A stretch of 32,274 nt of DNA, from positions 1 to 32,274 of the forward strand of contig JAEWSL010000065.1 in assembly GCA_023398295.1 (NCBI GenBank). The letters are read 5' to 3'. Made by a program: the position numbers and the translations under genes. The notes under the pieces are model-generated. The model did no database searches. It was not told the origin of the DNA and was given only the letters and a program-made list of their open reading frames with translations. Source of the stretch: Elusimicrobiota bacterium (GTDB taxonomy: Bacteria > Elusimicrobiota > Elusimicrobia > Elusimicrobiales > Elusimicrobiaceae). Positions 7,047-16,202 of the stretch are shown piece by piece. Every line of letters begins with the position of its first letter. The first letter of the stretch is position 1.

Positions 7047-10000
7047 ATGGAGCTTATTTACGGCCCTTACGGCGCGCTGGCAAAGCGTTTTGTTTCCGAA
7101 ATAAACGGGCGCAAAAACCCGCTGGAGAATACGCTTGTCATAACCGCCTCGCATAACCTTAAAAATATTCTGCAAAGCAACCTGCTTGAGCAGGCGCCCT
7201 GCGCGGCCGCTTTGCATTTTGAAGATTTTTTATCTCTCGCCGTAAAAATAAACGCGAGGACAAAAGAAGGCTCTCTGCCCCTGCTGCCAAATACGATTTT
7301 ACAGGATTTTATAATAAAAAATCTTCTGCGCGGACGTAAATCAAGGGACGAGCGCTCCTACGCGGCCGCGCTTAAGGAGGCTTTCCGCGATTTAACTTCG
7401 GCGGAGGTTTCCCCCGAAGACTTAGAAAACCTTAAAGACGCGCGCGACTTGCTTTCGCCGGACGATATCGCCGCGCTGGGCGCGCTTTCTTCTTTATACA
7501 AACAATATTTGGAAGCCATAAATATAAAAGGTTTTACCCCTTATGCAAAAGCCATGGAACTGGCCCAAAACAACGCAGAAGAAAGCGCGTATCTTAAAAG
7601 TTTTAAGCGCGTGATTTTCTACGGCATTTACGATTTTACCGCGCTTCAGTTTAACCTGCTTAAAAAAATCTGCGAAAATTACGAAACGCAAATTTACTTT
7701 CCCTACGAACCAAAAACGGCTTACAGTTTTATAAAGAAATTCTTTGAGGCTAATCTTTATCCGCTTGCGGGCAAAATTACCGAGCTTAAAGAAGACGGGG
7801 GGGCCCCCCTCTCCTCTTTTGCCGAGGCCGTCTTTAACGTCGGCGGGCAAGAGCAAAAAGGGCAGGCGGATTATTCCTCCCTGCCGCTTAAAATAATTGA
7901 AACTTCCGGCGCGCAGGCCGAACTTGAAAGCGCGGCGAAAGAAATCCTGCTCTTAAAAGAAAGCGGCGTCGCCTTTAGGGATATCGCCCTTACCGCGCGC
8001 AGCATGGAGCCTTACAAAAACATTATCCAAAACGTTTTTGAGCAAAATTTGATACCGCTAAACGCCTCGCTTACCCTGCCGCTTATCCAGGAACCTCTTG
8101 CCGCGTTTATTTACAACCTCTTTACCGTTGCAAAAAATAACTTCTTCAGGGACGATGTTCTTGCCGTCCTGAATTCTCCTTACTGCAAATTTGCCGATAA
8201 AGATTACGCCTCCGTCGTAAAGAAAACAGGCGTTTCAAGCGGTTTGAGCCAGTGGTTTGAACTGCTGCCTTCAGCGTGCAATAAAACGGCCGAAAATAAA
8301 ATTTCTTCCTTCCTGCAAAATACCGCTCGCGCCTTAAAAGAACTTGCGCAAAGCGCGCCCTTTGACGTCCTGGCAAAAAAAGCCTCCGCCTTTATTGACC
8401 AAAATTTAAGCGAAAAATTAAACCAAAAGGAGGAACATATCCTAAATGAAATTCTGCAAATAATAAAAGATTTGGCCTCCTTAAAAACTCTTGGCAAAGC
8501 GGCGCGCGAGGGCGAGTTTTTGGAAGAATTTTTATCTTCCCTCAAAGAAACCTCTTTCCCGCGCGTCTTGCCCTACGAAGACGGCGTAAACTGCGCCGAT
8601 ATTATGACTCTGCGCGGCAAAACTTTCAAAGCCGTTATAATTTTAGGCTTAAACGAGGGGCTTTTGCCCGCCGCAGTGCCGCCGCAGGCTATATTAAAAG
8701 ATAAGCTGCGCAATATCTTATTTGCTTTGGGATATCTTATACGCCCTTCTTCGGACCGATACGAGGAAGAAAAACTTTTATTTTATTTTGCCCTCTCCTG
8801 CGCCGAGCGCGCAATTTTACTTTACCAGCGCTCCGACGACGAAGGCAAGCCAAAAGTGCCCTCCATTTACTTAACGCGCATAAAAAATATTTTATCGCCC
8901 GGCCTGCCGCAGATTTTAACCGCGCTGCCGCGCAATCCCTGGGACCTTTACTCCTCGTGGCCTTTTGAACTCCTGACTAAAACGCAGGCTCTTGTTTCAG
9001 CTTCGCTTTCGGGCGCGGCGCAGACAGTCCTTTGCGGCATTTTGCACGACGGCGCCGCCGAAACGGCGGCGCAAACGCAGCAGACGCTTGAAAAGTTTTT
9101 GGGAGAGTTAAAACACCTAAACGAGGCCCTATCCCTAACGCCTTACGACGGCGTTTTGCCTCCGCAAAACGCCGTTTGGAAAAAAACCGCTGACAGAGGA
9201 ATTTCCGTAAGCGCGCTTAATAATTTATTTAGCTGCCCGTGTAAATTCCTGCTGGAGAGCATCACAAATAAAGACGAAGAAATTAAACGCGAACGCGGCG
9301 CTTTGGACGCAAGGGAAAGGGGTAATTTGTATCACGAAATTTTGGAAAAATTTTATAAATTTTTGAAAGAAGAAAATCTGCTTGAGGATATCTCTCCAGC
9401 GCGGGCCGAGAGCATGATGAAAGACTTTTGCTCCTCCTTCCTAAATAAAGAGCACAACAAAACTCTGGGCCTCTACCCGCTGCTTTGGGAAATGCTGCGG
9501 CGGGAAATGGAAAGTTATCTTTGCGCCTTTATCCGCGCCGACGTACAAAGACTCCGCGAAGAAAAGTGCGAGCCCGCTTTCTTTGAACAGCCCGAAGCAA
9601 GCTGCGTTTCTTTAGGCAAAGAACCGCTTAAGCTAAAAGGAAAATTTGACAGAATTGACATTTCCCGCGACGGTAAAAGCTACCGCATAATTGATTATAA
9701 GACAAAAGAGCCCTCCGGCAGCGTTGAAACAGTTTTATTTACGCAAAGAAACCTGCAGCCCGCGCTTTATTTTGAACTTGCAAAAAACATTGCGGCCCTT
9801 AAAGATAAAACCGCCGAGTTTACCGCCCTTGAGGGCATTGAAACGGATAAAAAACCAAAAACGCTCGCCTACGACGCCTACTTGGCTTTAAGGCCGCAAA
9901 TTGCAAAAGTAACCGATTTGCTGCTTACGATTATAAAAAACGGTTCTTTTATTTTATTTCAAAACGAAAATTCCTGCCGCACTTGCCGCTTTGAGGACGT

Positions 10001-10085
10001 CTGCAGAAAGCATCACGCCCCATCTCTCAGGCGCGCGCGCATATCAAATTTATACAAGGAGCTTAAAAAAAGTGCCCAACCCTAA
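7047..10085 (+). CDS. addB: ATP-dependent nuclease subunit B (AddB-like)
   Basis: This 1012-residue protein is the AddB-type partner of the AddAB helicase-nuclease, which resects double-strand breaks for recombination. The N-terminal loop GPYGALAKR sits where AddB proteins have a Walker A motif but lacks the G-K-S/T ending, so ATP binding here is doubtful. The C-terminal RecB-family nuclease is recognisable by HEILEKFY (about residue 770), the ID in KFDRID, and RIIDYKTKE (about 880). Four cysteines typical of the AddB iron-sulfur cluster are present: one pair in FSCPCKF (about 730) and C-x2-C-x5-C in SCRTCRFEDVC (about 975-985). The gene is upstream of addA and overlaps it by 14 bases. It heads a plus-strand unit from a predicted leaderless promoter. 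Confidence 0.88.
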   Translation: MELIYGPYGALAKRFVSEINGRKNPLENTLVITASHNLKNILQSNLLEQAPCAAALHFEDFLSLAVKINARTKEGSLPLLPNTILQDFIIKNLLRGRKSRDERSYAAALKEAFRDLTSAEVSPEDLENLKDARDLLSPDDIAALGALSSLYKQYLEAINIKGFTPYAKAMELAQNNAEESAYLKSFKRVIFYGIYDFTALQFNLLKKICENYETQIYFPYEPKTAYSFIKKFFEANLYPLAGKITELKEDGGAPLSSFAEAVFNVGGQEQKGQADYSSLPLKIIETSGAQAELESAAKEILLLKESGVAFRDIALTARSMEPYKNIIQNVFEQNLIPLNASLTLPLIQEPLAAFIYNLFTVAKNNFFRDDVLAVLNSPYCKFADKDYASVVKKTGVSSGLSQWFELLPSACNKTAENKISSFLQNTARALKELAQSAPFDVLAKKASAFIDQNLSEKLNQKEEHILNEILQIIKDLASLKTLGKAAREGEFLEEFLSSLKETSFPRVLPYEDGVNCADIMTLRGKTFKAVIILGLNEGLLPAAVPPQAILKDKLRNILFALGYLIRPSSDRYEEEKLLFYFALSCAERAILLYQRSDDEGKPKVPSIYLTRIKNILSPGLPQILTALPRNPWDLYSSWPFELLTKTQALVSASLSGAAQTVLCGILHDGAAETAAQTQQTLEKFLGELKHLNEALSLTPYDGVLPPQNAVWKKTADRGISVSALNNLFSCPCKFLLESITNKDEEIKRERGALDARERGNLYHEILEKFYKFLKEENLLEDISPARAESMMKDFCSSFLNKEHNKTLGLYPLLWEMLRREMESYLCAFIRADVQRLREEKCEPAFFEQPEASCVSLGKEPLKLKGKFDRIDISRDGKSYRIIDYKTKEPSGSVETVLFTQRNLQPALYFELAKNIAALKDKTAEFTALEGIETDKKPKTLAYDAYLALRPQIAKVTDLLLTIIKNGSFILFQNENSCRTCRFEDVCRKHHAPSLRRARISNLYKELKKSAQP

Positions 10086-13000
10086 ACGTCCGCAGGATTA
10101 TGCCGCCCGCAGAAAAGCGGAGCTTTGCTTTACCTCAAATATAGTAATTGAGGCCGGCGCCGGCATGGGCAAAACAACCTCCCTCATAAAACGCCTGTGC
10201 TATCTTATTCTAGCGGAGCAAATACCGCCGCAAAACATAGTCGCGGTTTCTTTTACCGAGAAAGCTTCCGGAGAGATAAAAACAAAACTCGTAAACGCGC
10301 TTACCAAAACGCAGGCCGTCCTTGACCAAAACGATATTGACGATGAAATAACTTTAACCGTTTTGGATATTTTAGGTAAAAAAAATCCCGCGAAAGACAA
10401 AGCCGAAATTAAAAAAATCCTGCGCAAAACCCTGCAGGAAGCTTTTGATAATATTGAGCGCGCGCAAATAAGCACCATACACAGCTTCTGCCTTAAAATA
10501 CTGCGAGCTTACCCGCTGGAAGCGGGCGTTTTGCCTTCCTGCGAAGTAACTTCCGACGGCGCACGCGAAAATTTGTTTGATAAATACTGGGCCTCCTTCC
10601 TTGAAGAAGAACTTTCCGAAAACGCGCAAAACGCCGTTTTATGGAAAGTTTTGCTTAAGAATTTTTCTCTGGAGGACTTAAAATCCTTTGCCTACGCACT
10701 TACGAACCCTTTTATGGAAACTTACCGCCCCGACGATAATTTGGATATTCTGGGGCGTTATTTCCGGGATATGGCAGGCGAAGCTTTGGCGTTATCCTCG
10801 CGCTATCCTATTTTACGCGGCACGAGCAGAAAGGCTGAAAGCGCCATGCTTCAGGCGCATAAGGATTTGCTTGCCGCCTCTCAAAGTACCGAGGGGGCGG
10901 CTTTGGCGCAGACCGCGCCTGCAGATAACCCGGAAGAGGAAATTTCCGACTTAGGCAGCTGTCCGTCAAATTGGGATAAAGCCGATTTTGATAGAGCAAA
11001 AAATATTTTTGAGCTGTCGCAAAACTTAAAATCGGAAAAGCAGACTTTAATCCAAAAAGCTTTCGGCGCGCTGCGCCCTTTTGCGCAAACCTTTAAGAGC
11101 GCGATGAGCAAAGAAAACATGCTCTCTTACGACGACATAATTTATAAAACAAAAGCTCTGGCAGAAACAAATAAAGTCGTCCGCAACGAACTGAAACAAA
11201 CTTATAAAAGCTTTTTGATAGACGAGTTTCAGGATACGGATCCCGCGCAGGGAGAGATAATGCTGCTGCTCTGCGAGAAGCAAAATACTTTTGCCTCATC
11301 GTGGCGGGATATACAATTTGAAGAAGGCAAGCTTTGCGTAGTGGGCGATCCCAAGCAGTCCATTTACCGCTTCCGCGGCGCGGATATCTGCGCTTACCAG
11401 CAGTTTACCGACAGCCTGCTTGAAAAAGGCGCGCAGAAAGTGCAATATACGAGCAATTTCAGAAGTACGCCGCAAATTATTGACTTTGTAAACGCCTTCG
11501 GCAATAAAGCCATAAGCGAAATAAAAAACGTGCAGCCGCGCTACCTGCCCTTAAAGAGCGAGGCTGACTTCAACGGCACTCTGCCGCAGATAACAGCTTT
11601 TACCGCGCAGACGGACGATACCGAAAATAAAACAAAACCGCGCAAAACAGCGGCAAAAAACAACGACGAGAACGCGGAGGCCTTCCGCCAAAATCAGGCG
11701 CAGCATATAGCAAAATGGATAGAAGAAAATGTTTCCAAAACAATTCTTAACGGCGGACGCAAGATGCGCTTCAAGGACATTATGATTTTGCTGCGCAACC
11801 AAACCTATCTTAATATTTACACCGACGCCTTGAAACGCTTTAACATACCTTATACCGTTGAGGAAACAAAAAACTTCTTTCGCGCGCAGGAAGTTTTGGA
11901 CCTTGTAAATATACTTCAGGCCGTAAACGACACTCGCGATAAAACCGCGCTTTTGGGCGTTTTAAGAAGCCCTTTTGCTTTGCTTAAAGACGAAGATATC
12001 TTAACGCTGGCCCAAAACGACGCCTTAAATATTTTTGCCAAAAACCCGCCTCAGATTGAGCGCATCGGAGAAATTTACGCCGTCTTAAGAGAACTCTACG
12101 AAAAAGCGGGCAGAATATCCGTGCAGAGCTTAATAAAAGAAATTATCTTTGAGAAAAATTTTCTCTCCTATTCCATTATCGCAAACCCCGCCGCGCAGAC
12201 TTCCGCAAATATTTTGAAGTTTATAAATCTTGCAGACGAAATCTGCGCAAACGGAGCTTTAAGCTTAAATCAATTTCTGTTTTTCCTAAACAAGTACGCA
12301 AAAGAAGAGGAAAAAGAAGGCGAGTCGCCTTTAGCCGAAGATAACCTTGACACCGTGCGCCTTATGACGATACATAAAGCCAAAGGCCTTGAGGCCCCCG
12401 TTGTAATAGCGGCAGATTTGTCGGCCAAAAGCGCGCAAAAAAATAAACCGCATTTTATCTCCGGCTGGCAGGATAAACTGCTGGGCGCAAGGTGCGGAAA
12501 TATCTTTGACGCTTCCTACGCTTTCCTTAACTACGCAAACCGCGAGCACAGAGCCGCCGAAGAACTGCGTTTGCTTTACGTCGCCCTCTCGCGCCCGAGG
12601 GAAATATTGCTTTTAAGCGGCAATCTGGACGCGCCCGAGGGCTCCCCCGCCGCCAATTTGCTGCACGCCGCCTGCTGGCCAAACGAAGAAGGCCTAAAAG
12701 AACTTTCCGGCGGAGCGCGCGCCGCCGTATTCTGCCCTAAAATTACAAACCCGCAGACGTTTATAAACGTTTACGGCCTGGACGCGCACGCAAATGCAAA
12801 AACGCCCCCAACCGCCCTTTGGCTGGAAAAAAGATCTTTGCGCAAGCAGGCCTATACGGAAGCAATCGGCAGGCTAAAAGCGCTCTCGCCAAGCGAGGCC
12901 GCTTTTGCAGACGCAGAGGGCTTTAACGCCGACGCGCAAACCTCCGCAGCGGGCGCGCACGCGCACGCGCCCAAAAGCGCGCGCAATTTTATGAAAAATG

Positions 13001-13509
13001 AAGAGGCAAAACTTTTGGGCCTTTATTGCCACGAAATACTCTTAGACAAATTTTCCTCCGCGCGGGCTTTTGGCGGCGAAAACAAAAACAAAGACTCGTT
13101 TTTATTTTCGCCGCAGTCGTCTGCGATTGAGGATGAAACGGCGCAAACCCTGAAGCGGCAGGCGGCAGAGCTTTGCCTAGCTTTCTTTGAAACCGACGCT
13201 TACAAAACTCTGCGCGCCATGGAGTTTTTATACGGAGAGCTGCCTTTTGCCCTCAAAACAAAAGACGGACGGACGTTAAACGGGGTTATAGACGCCGTTT
13301 TCAAAACCGAGGACGGCGCGCTTTTAATCGCCGATTATAAATCCGATAAAACAGATAAGCAAAATCTTAGCGTTTACAGTCAAAAATACGCCGAGCAGCT
13401 TAAAATTTACAAACTTGCGCTCAAAGCTCTTTTTAAGGATAAAGAGATAAAGACCGCGCTTATTTATCTGCGCGCGGGAAAGTTTTACGAACTTAATATA
13501 AACGAGTAA
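10072..13509 (+). CDS. addA: ATP-dependent helicase/nuclease subunit A (UvrD-like helicase plus RecB nuclease)
   Basis: This is the motor and second nuclease subunit of AddAB. I place the start at GTG 10072 because AAGGAG (10056-10061) lies ten bases upstream; the earlier in-frame ATG at 9991 lies deep inside addB with no such site. That gives 1145 residues. Superfamily 1 helicase motifs run in order: Walker A GAGMGKTT (about 27-35), LIDEFQDTDPAQ (about 382), VVGDPKQSIYRFRGAD (about 426), YTSNFRST, TIHKAKGLEAPVV (about 765) and LLYVALSRPRE (about 832). The C-terminal nuclease has CHEILLDKF (about 987), GVIDAVF (about 1071) and IADYKSDK (about 1085), so the His, Asp and Asp-x-Lys catalytic set is intact. 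A poorly conserved low-complexity insert follows about residue 900. Confidence 0.92.
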   Translation: MPNPKRPQDYAARRKAELCFTSNIVIEAGAGMGKTTSLIKRLCYLILAEQIPPQNIVAVSFTEKASGEIKTKLVNALTKTQAVLDQNDIDDEITLTVLDILGKKNPAKDKAEIKKILRKTLQEAFDNIERAQISTIHSFCLKILRAYPLEAGVLPSCEVTSDGARENLFDKYWASFLEEELSENAQNAVLWKVLLKNFSLEDLKSFAYALTNPFMETYRPDDNLDILGRYFRDMAGEALALSSRYPILRGTSRKAESAMLQAHKDLLAASQSTEGAALAQTAPADNPEEEISDLGSCPSNWDKADFDRAKNIFELSQNLKSEKQTLIQKAFGALRPFAQTFKSAMSKENMLSYDDIIYKTKALAETNKVVRNELKQTYKSFLIDEFQDTDPAQGEIMLLLCEKQNTFASSWRDIQFEEGKLCVVGDPKQSIYRFRGADICAYQQFTDSLLEKGAQKVQYTSNFRSTPQIIDFVNAFGNKAISEIKNVQPRYLPLKSEADFNGTLPQITAFTAQTDDTENKTKPRKTAAKNNDENAEAFRQNQAQHIAKWIEENVSKTILNGGRKMRFKDIMILLRNQTYLNIYTDALKRFNIPYTVEETKNFFRAQEVLDLVNILQAVNDTRDKTALLGVLRSPFALLKDEDILTLAQNDALNIFAKNPPQIERIGEIYAVLRELYEKAGRISVQSLIKEIIFEKNFLSYSIIANPAAQTSANILKFINLADEICANGALSLNQFLFFLNKYAKEEEKEGESPLAEDNLDTVRLMTIHKAKGLEAPVVIAADLSAKSAQKNKPHFISGWQDKLLGARCGNIFDASYAFLNYANREHRAAEELRLLYVALSRPREILLLSGNLDAPEGSPAANLLHAACWPNEEGLKELSGGARAAVFCPKITNPQTFINVYGLDAHANAKTPPTALWLEKRSLRKQAYTEAIGRLKALSPSEAAFADAEGFNADAQTSAAGAHAHAPKSARNFMKNEEAKLLGLYCHEILLDKFSSARAFGGENKNKDSFLFSPQSSAIEDETAQTLKRQAAELCLAFFETDAYKTLRAMEFLYGELPFALKTKDGRTLNGVIDAVFKTEDGALLIADYKSDKTDKQNLSVYSQKYAEQLKIYKLALKALFKDKEIKTALIYLRAGKFYELNINE

Positions 13510-13549
13510 ACACGTAAAAAAATAAACAAAAAAGAAACGAGGTAAAAAT

Positions 13550-13846
13550 ATGTTTGACAAACTTAAAGGTTTAATGGAACTTCGCAGTAAAATGGCGGAG
13601 GTTAAAAAACGTCTTGACAATATGGTAATTAAAGTTGAGAGCCCGCAAAAATATTTTGAAATTACTATATCAGGCGCACAAGACGTAAAAGAAGTTAAAA
13701 TATTACAGGACTTAAAAGACGCCTCCCCCGAGATTCTGCAAAAAGATTTACAGGATTTATTTAATAAAGCCGTCAAAGACAGCCAGGTTATGGCCGCTCA
13801 GGCCATGGGCGACGTAACGGGGCTGGGCGGCGGGGTTTCCGCCTAG
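13550..13846 (+). CDS. YbaB/EbfC family nucleoid-associated protein
   Basis: This 98-residue protein matches the size and character of YbaB/EbfC, small dimeric DNA-binding proteins: a charged N-terminal helix (MFDKLKGLMELRSKMAEVKKRL), a central beta segment (ITISGAQDVKEVKI) and a C-terminal Ala/Gly-rich tail ending in GLGGGVSA. A GAGGT ribosome-binding site precedes the ATG. The gene commonly sits near recR or dnaX; here it follows addAB, another recombination locus, after 40 bases, and is followed after 3 bases by the aldo/keto reductase gene. Confidence 0.85.
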   Translation: MFDKLKGLMELRSKMAEVKKRLDNMVIKVESPQKYFEITISGAQDVKEVKILQDLKDASPEILQKDLQDLFNKAVKDSQVMAAQAMGDVTGLGGGVSA

Positions 13847-13849
13847 AGA

Positions 13850-14815
13850 ATGACGAGCCGCAACATAAAAATAAAAGATTTAACCGTAAGCAAAATTGCT
13901 CTTGGCACGTGGGCTTTGGGCGGCGGGCGCGACTGGGGAGAACCCTGCGCCGATACCTGCGCGCTTGATACCATAAAGAAATCTTTTGACCTCGGCATAA
14001 ATTTTATTGACGCCGCGCCTATTTACGGCCTTGGCCGCGCGCATACGCTTTTGGGCGCGGCAATAAAAAGTAAAATCATACCGCGCGGCCAAATCGTCAT
14101 AGCTACAAAATGCGGTCTGAAACCCGCCGCGCGCGCAGTTGAGTTTAACTTAAAACCCGCCTCCGTTCGCCGCGAGCTGGAAGAGTCCCTGAAAACCTTA
14201 AACACAGATTATATTGACCTTTATCTTATACACCGCCTTGACCGCAACACGCCTCTTTGCGACACCCTGGAGGAACTGGACAGGCAAAAACAAAAAGGCA
14301 ACATACGCCGCATAGGGCTTTGCAACGTCGGCCCGGAAATTATTGAAAAGGCCGCAAAATTAACCGAAATTGCCGCCGTGCAAAACGAATATTCTTTACT
14401 CAAAAGTCAGGAAGCGCAGGCCGTCTTTGAAATCTGCCAGACAAAAGATATCGCTTTTTTGGCCTACGGCGTCTTAGGCGGCGGCGTTTTGAGCGGTAAA
14501 TATAAAAAAGAGCCAAATTTGCCTAAAAACGACGCGCGCTCCTTCTTCTATAAATTCTATAGAGGCCAGAGTTTTGAAAAAGCTCAAAACGCCGCCGCGC
14601 AATTTGAGAAAATTGCAAAAAAATATAACGGTTTTGCCGCGCAGGCCGCAATAAACTGGGTTCTCTTTAACCCCGCCGTTTCCTGCGCAATATGCGGGGC
14701 AAGAACCCCTCAGCAGGCCGAGCAAAACGCCAAAGCTCTTAACTGGAGCCTGACGAAAGAGGACTATCTTTCTTTGGAAAATATTTCTTTTGAAACTTGC
14801 TTGCAAAATAAATAA
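13850..14815 (+). CDS. Aldo/keto reductase
   Basis: This 321-residue protein is a TIM-barrel NAD(P)H-dependent oxidoreductase. The catalytic tetrad is complete: D54 in NFIDAAPIYG, Y59 in the same segment, K87 in IATKCGL and H128 in DLYLIHRLD. The C-terminal cofactor region includes CAICGARTPQQAEQNAKAL (about 280-298), which matches the family's pyrophosphate and adenosine-binding IPG.R...Q...N pattern in weakened form. The substrate cannot be inferred. The stop codon overlaps the start of the following radical SAM gene (TAATG), so the two are translationally coupled. The start is 3 bases after ybaB. Confidence 0.9.
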   Translation: MTSRNIKIKDLTVSKIALGTWALGGGRDWGEPCADTCALDTIKKSFDLGINFIDAAPIYGLGRAHTLLGAAIKSKIIPRGQIVIATKCGLKPAARAVEFNLKPASVRRELEESLKTLNTDYIDLYLIHRLDRNTPLCDTLEELDRQKQKGNIRRIGLCNVGPEIIEKAAKLTEIAAVQNEYSLLKSQEAQAVFEICQTKDIAFLAYGVLGGGVLSGKYKKEPNLPKNDARSFFYKFYRGQSFEKAQNAAAQFEKIAKKYNGFAAQAAINWVLFNPAVSCAICGARTPQQAEQNAKALNWSLTKEDYLSLENISFETCLQNK

Positions 14816-16155
14816 TGGACAGCCAAACGATAAAAAATCTGGCGCAAAAAGCGCGCGAAGAAACAGAAGCAAAATTCCCCTTCTTAGGCGTAAATAAGAA
14901 GAGGGAGCTTACGCGCCTAATTTTTGAAATTGCAAAAGCGCGCTGCGCCCGCGCGCAGGACGCGGGCGCAGTTTTGCCCCCCGATATAAAAAATTTTGAG
15001 CAGGCAAAAAGATATCTTTTGCAAAGAAGATATCCGCGCGCTTTTGCAAACCTGCGCGCGCGCGACGTTTATCTGCCTAAGCTTGATTTGGATTTTACTT
15101 TACCCTCAAACAAAACGCCGCGCCCGTTTTACCCAAAAATAATTTACGCGGATAAAGAGGCCTTTGAGAGCCCCGTTTTCCTGCGCGCTCAGGCCGCGTA
15201 TCCAAATGCGCAGATTAAATCTTACGAGAAAGGCAAAATACCGCAGTGTCCTAAGCATTACTCCCAAAGGGCCGACGTTTTGGCAATAAGCAAAGAAAAT
15301 TTTGATTTCATAAAACCGTGCCCCTGCACTTCAAACTGCGTTTCCTGCGGTTATAATTTAATCAATCTTGGTTTTGGCTGCGCCTACGAGTGCGCTTACT
15401 GCTATTTGCAGCAATATCAAAACCTCCACGCCGTTGTGCTGCCGGCAAACATAAACGATTTTCTTGCAAAGATAGACGGGGCAAAACTTACAAAAGGCAT
15501 TTTCCCCTATATCCGCATAGGCAGCGGGGAGTTTACGGATTCTCTGCTCTTTGACGACATAACGCAATATTCCCGCGATATAGTAAACTTCTTCAAAGGC
15601 AGAAGCGAGTATTTTGAGTTCAAAACAAAAAGCGTAAATATAGACGGTCTTTTAAGCGTGGAGGCGGCCCCGAACATAGTCGCGGGGTGGAGCGTAAACC
15701 CGCCGCAGATAATTGAAACCTGCGAGTTTTTGACGCCCCCGCTTGAAGCGCGCCTTGCAGCTGCGGCCAAAGTAGCTCATCACGGCTATAAAATAGCTTT
15801 CCACTTTGACCCGATAATTTTGCACGAAGGCTGGCGGCAAAATTACGAGCGCGCGGTAAAACAAATAGCCCAAAGCGTGCCGCTGAAGGCCGTTATCTGG
15901 ATAAGCGTCGGCACTTTGCGCTTCCACCGCGAACTTAAACGCTTTATTGAAACGCGCTTTGCCGACAATGCAATTTTGGACGAAGAGTTCCTTCTGGACT
16001 TTGACGGCAAACTGCGCTACCCCGCCGAAATAAGAAAAGAAGTCTATTCCTTTATTATGCCGCTTCTTCAAAAACATTTTCCAAACGCTTATATTTACCT
16101 GTGCATGGAAAACGCCGCCCTAAACAAAATTGTTCCGCAAAAAGTTGCCTTTTAA
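14815..16155 (+). CDS. Spore photoproduct lyase-like radical SAM protein (COG1533 type)
   Basis: This 446-residue protein has the radical SAM cluster motif C189-x3-C193-x2-C196 within GFGCAYECAYCYLQQY, and the C-terminal RYPAEIRKEVYSFI...IYLCMEN segment typical of spore photoproduct lyase (SPL) relatives. Two things set it apart from true SPL. A second cysteine group lies just before the radical SAM motif (C169, C171, C175, C178, with C145 further upstream), which could hold another metal site. The segment equivalent to SPL's ACTSD, which carries the catalytic hydrogen-donor cysteine, reads GSGEFTDSL with no cysteine. It is probably a DNA- or RNA-directed or unknown-substrate radical enzyme rather than SPL itself. 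It is coupled to the aldo/keto reductase gene upstream and ends 47 bases before the next gene. Confidence 0.75.
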   Translation: MDSQTIKNLAQKAREETEAKFPFLGVNKKRELTRLIFEIAKARCARAQDAGAVLPPDIKNFEQAKRYLLQRRYPRAFANLRARDVYLPKLDLDFTLPSNKTPRPFYPKIIYADKEAFESPVFLRAQAAYPNAQIKSYEKGKIPQCPKHYSQRADVLAISKENFDFIKPCPCTSNCVSCGYNLINLGFGCAYECAYCYLQQYQNLHAVVLPANINDFLAKIDGAKLTKGIFPYIRIGSGEFTDSLLFDDITQYSRDIVNFFKGRSEYFEFKTKSVNIDGLLSVEAAPNIVAGWSVNPPQIIETCEFLTPPLEARLAAAAKVAHHGYKIAFHFDPIILHEGWRQNYERAVKQIAQSVPLKAVIWISVGTLRFHRELKRFIETRFADNAILDEEFLLDFDGKLRYPAEIRKEVYSFIMPLLQKHFPNAYIYLCMENAALNKIVPQKVAF

Positions 16156-16172
16156 CTTTTTTATGTTACAAT
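16145..16172 (+). promoter_or_regulatory. Promoter of the peptide transporter gene
   Basis: TTGCCT (16145-16150) and TACAAT (16167-16172) are 16 bases apart, overlapping the stop of the radical SAM gene. Transcription would start near 16179, giving a leader of about 24 bases containing the strong ribosome-binding site AGGAGGT before the ATG at 16203. Confidence 0.5.
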
Positions 16173-16202
16173 GTTTTTATACTTCATTATTCAGGAGGTC
16201 CG

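Noticed and set aside
9991..10071. An ATG start for addA 81 bases upstream of the chosen GTG
   Set aside because: It would overlap addB by 95 bases and lacks a ribosome-binding site, whereas GTG 10072 has AAGGAG ten bases upstream and gives a normal N-terminus.
12900..13000. GC-alternating stretch in addA (GCGCGCACGCGCACGCGCCC) as a possible repeat or insertion
   Set aside because: It is in frame and codes for a His/Ala-rich linker in the poorly conserved region before the nuclease domain; it is low complexity, not an inserted element.
16101..16202. A longer start for the peptide transporter
   Set aside because: It lies inside the radical SAM gene and upstream of the likely promoter; AGGAGGT at 16193-16199 fixes the start at 16203.
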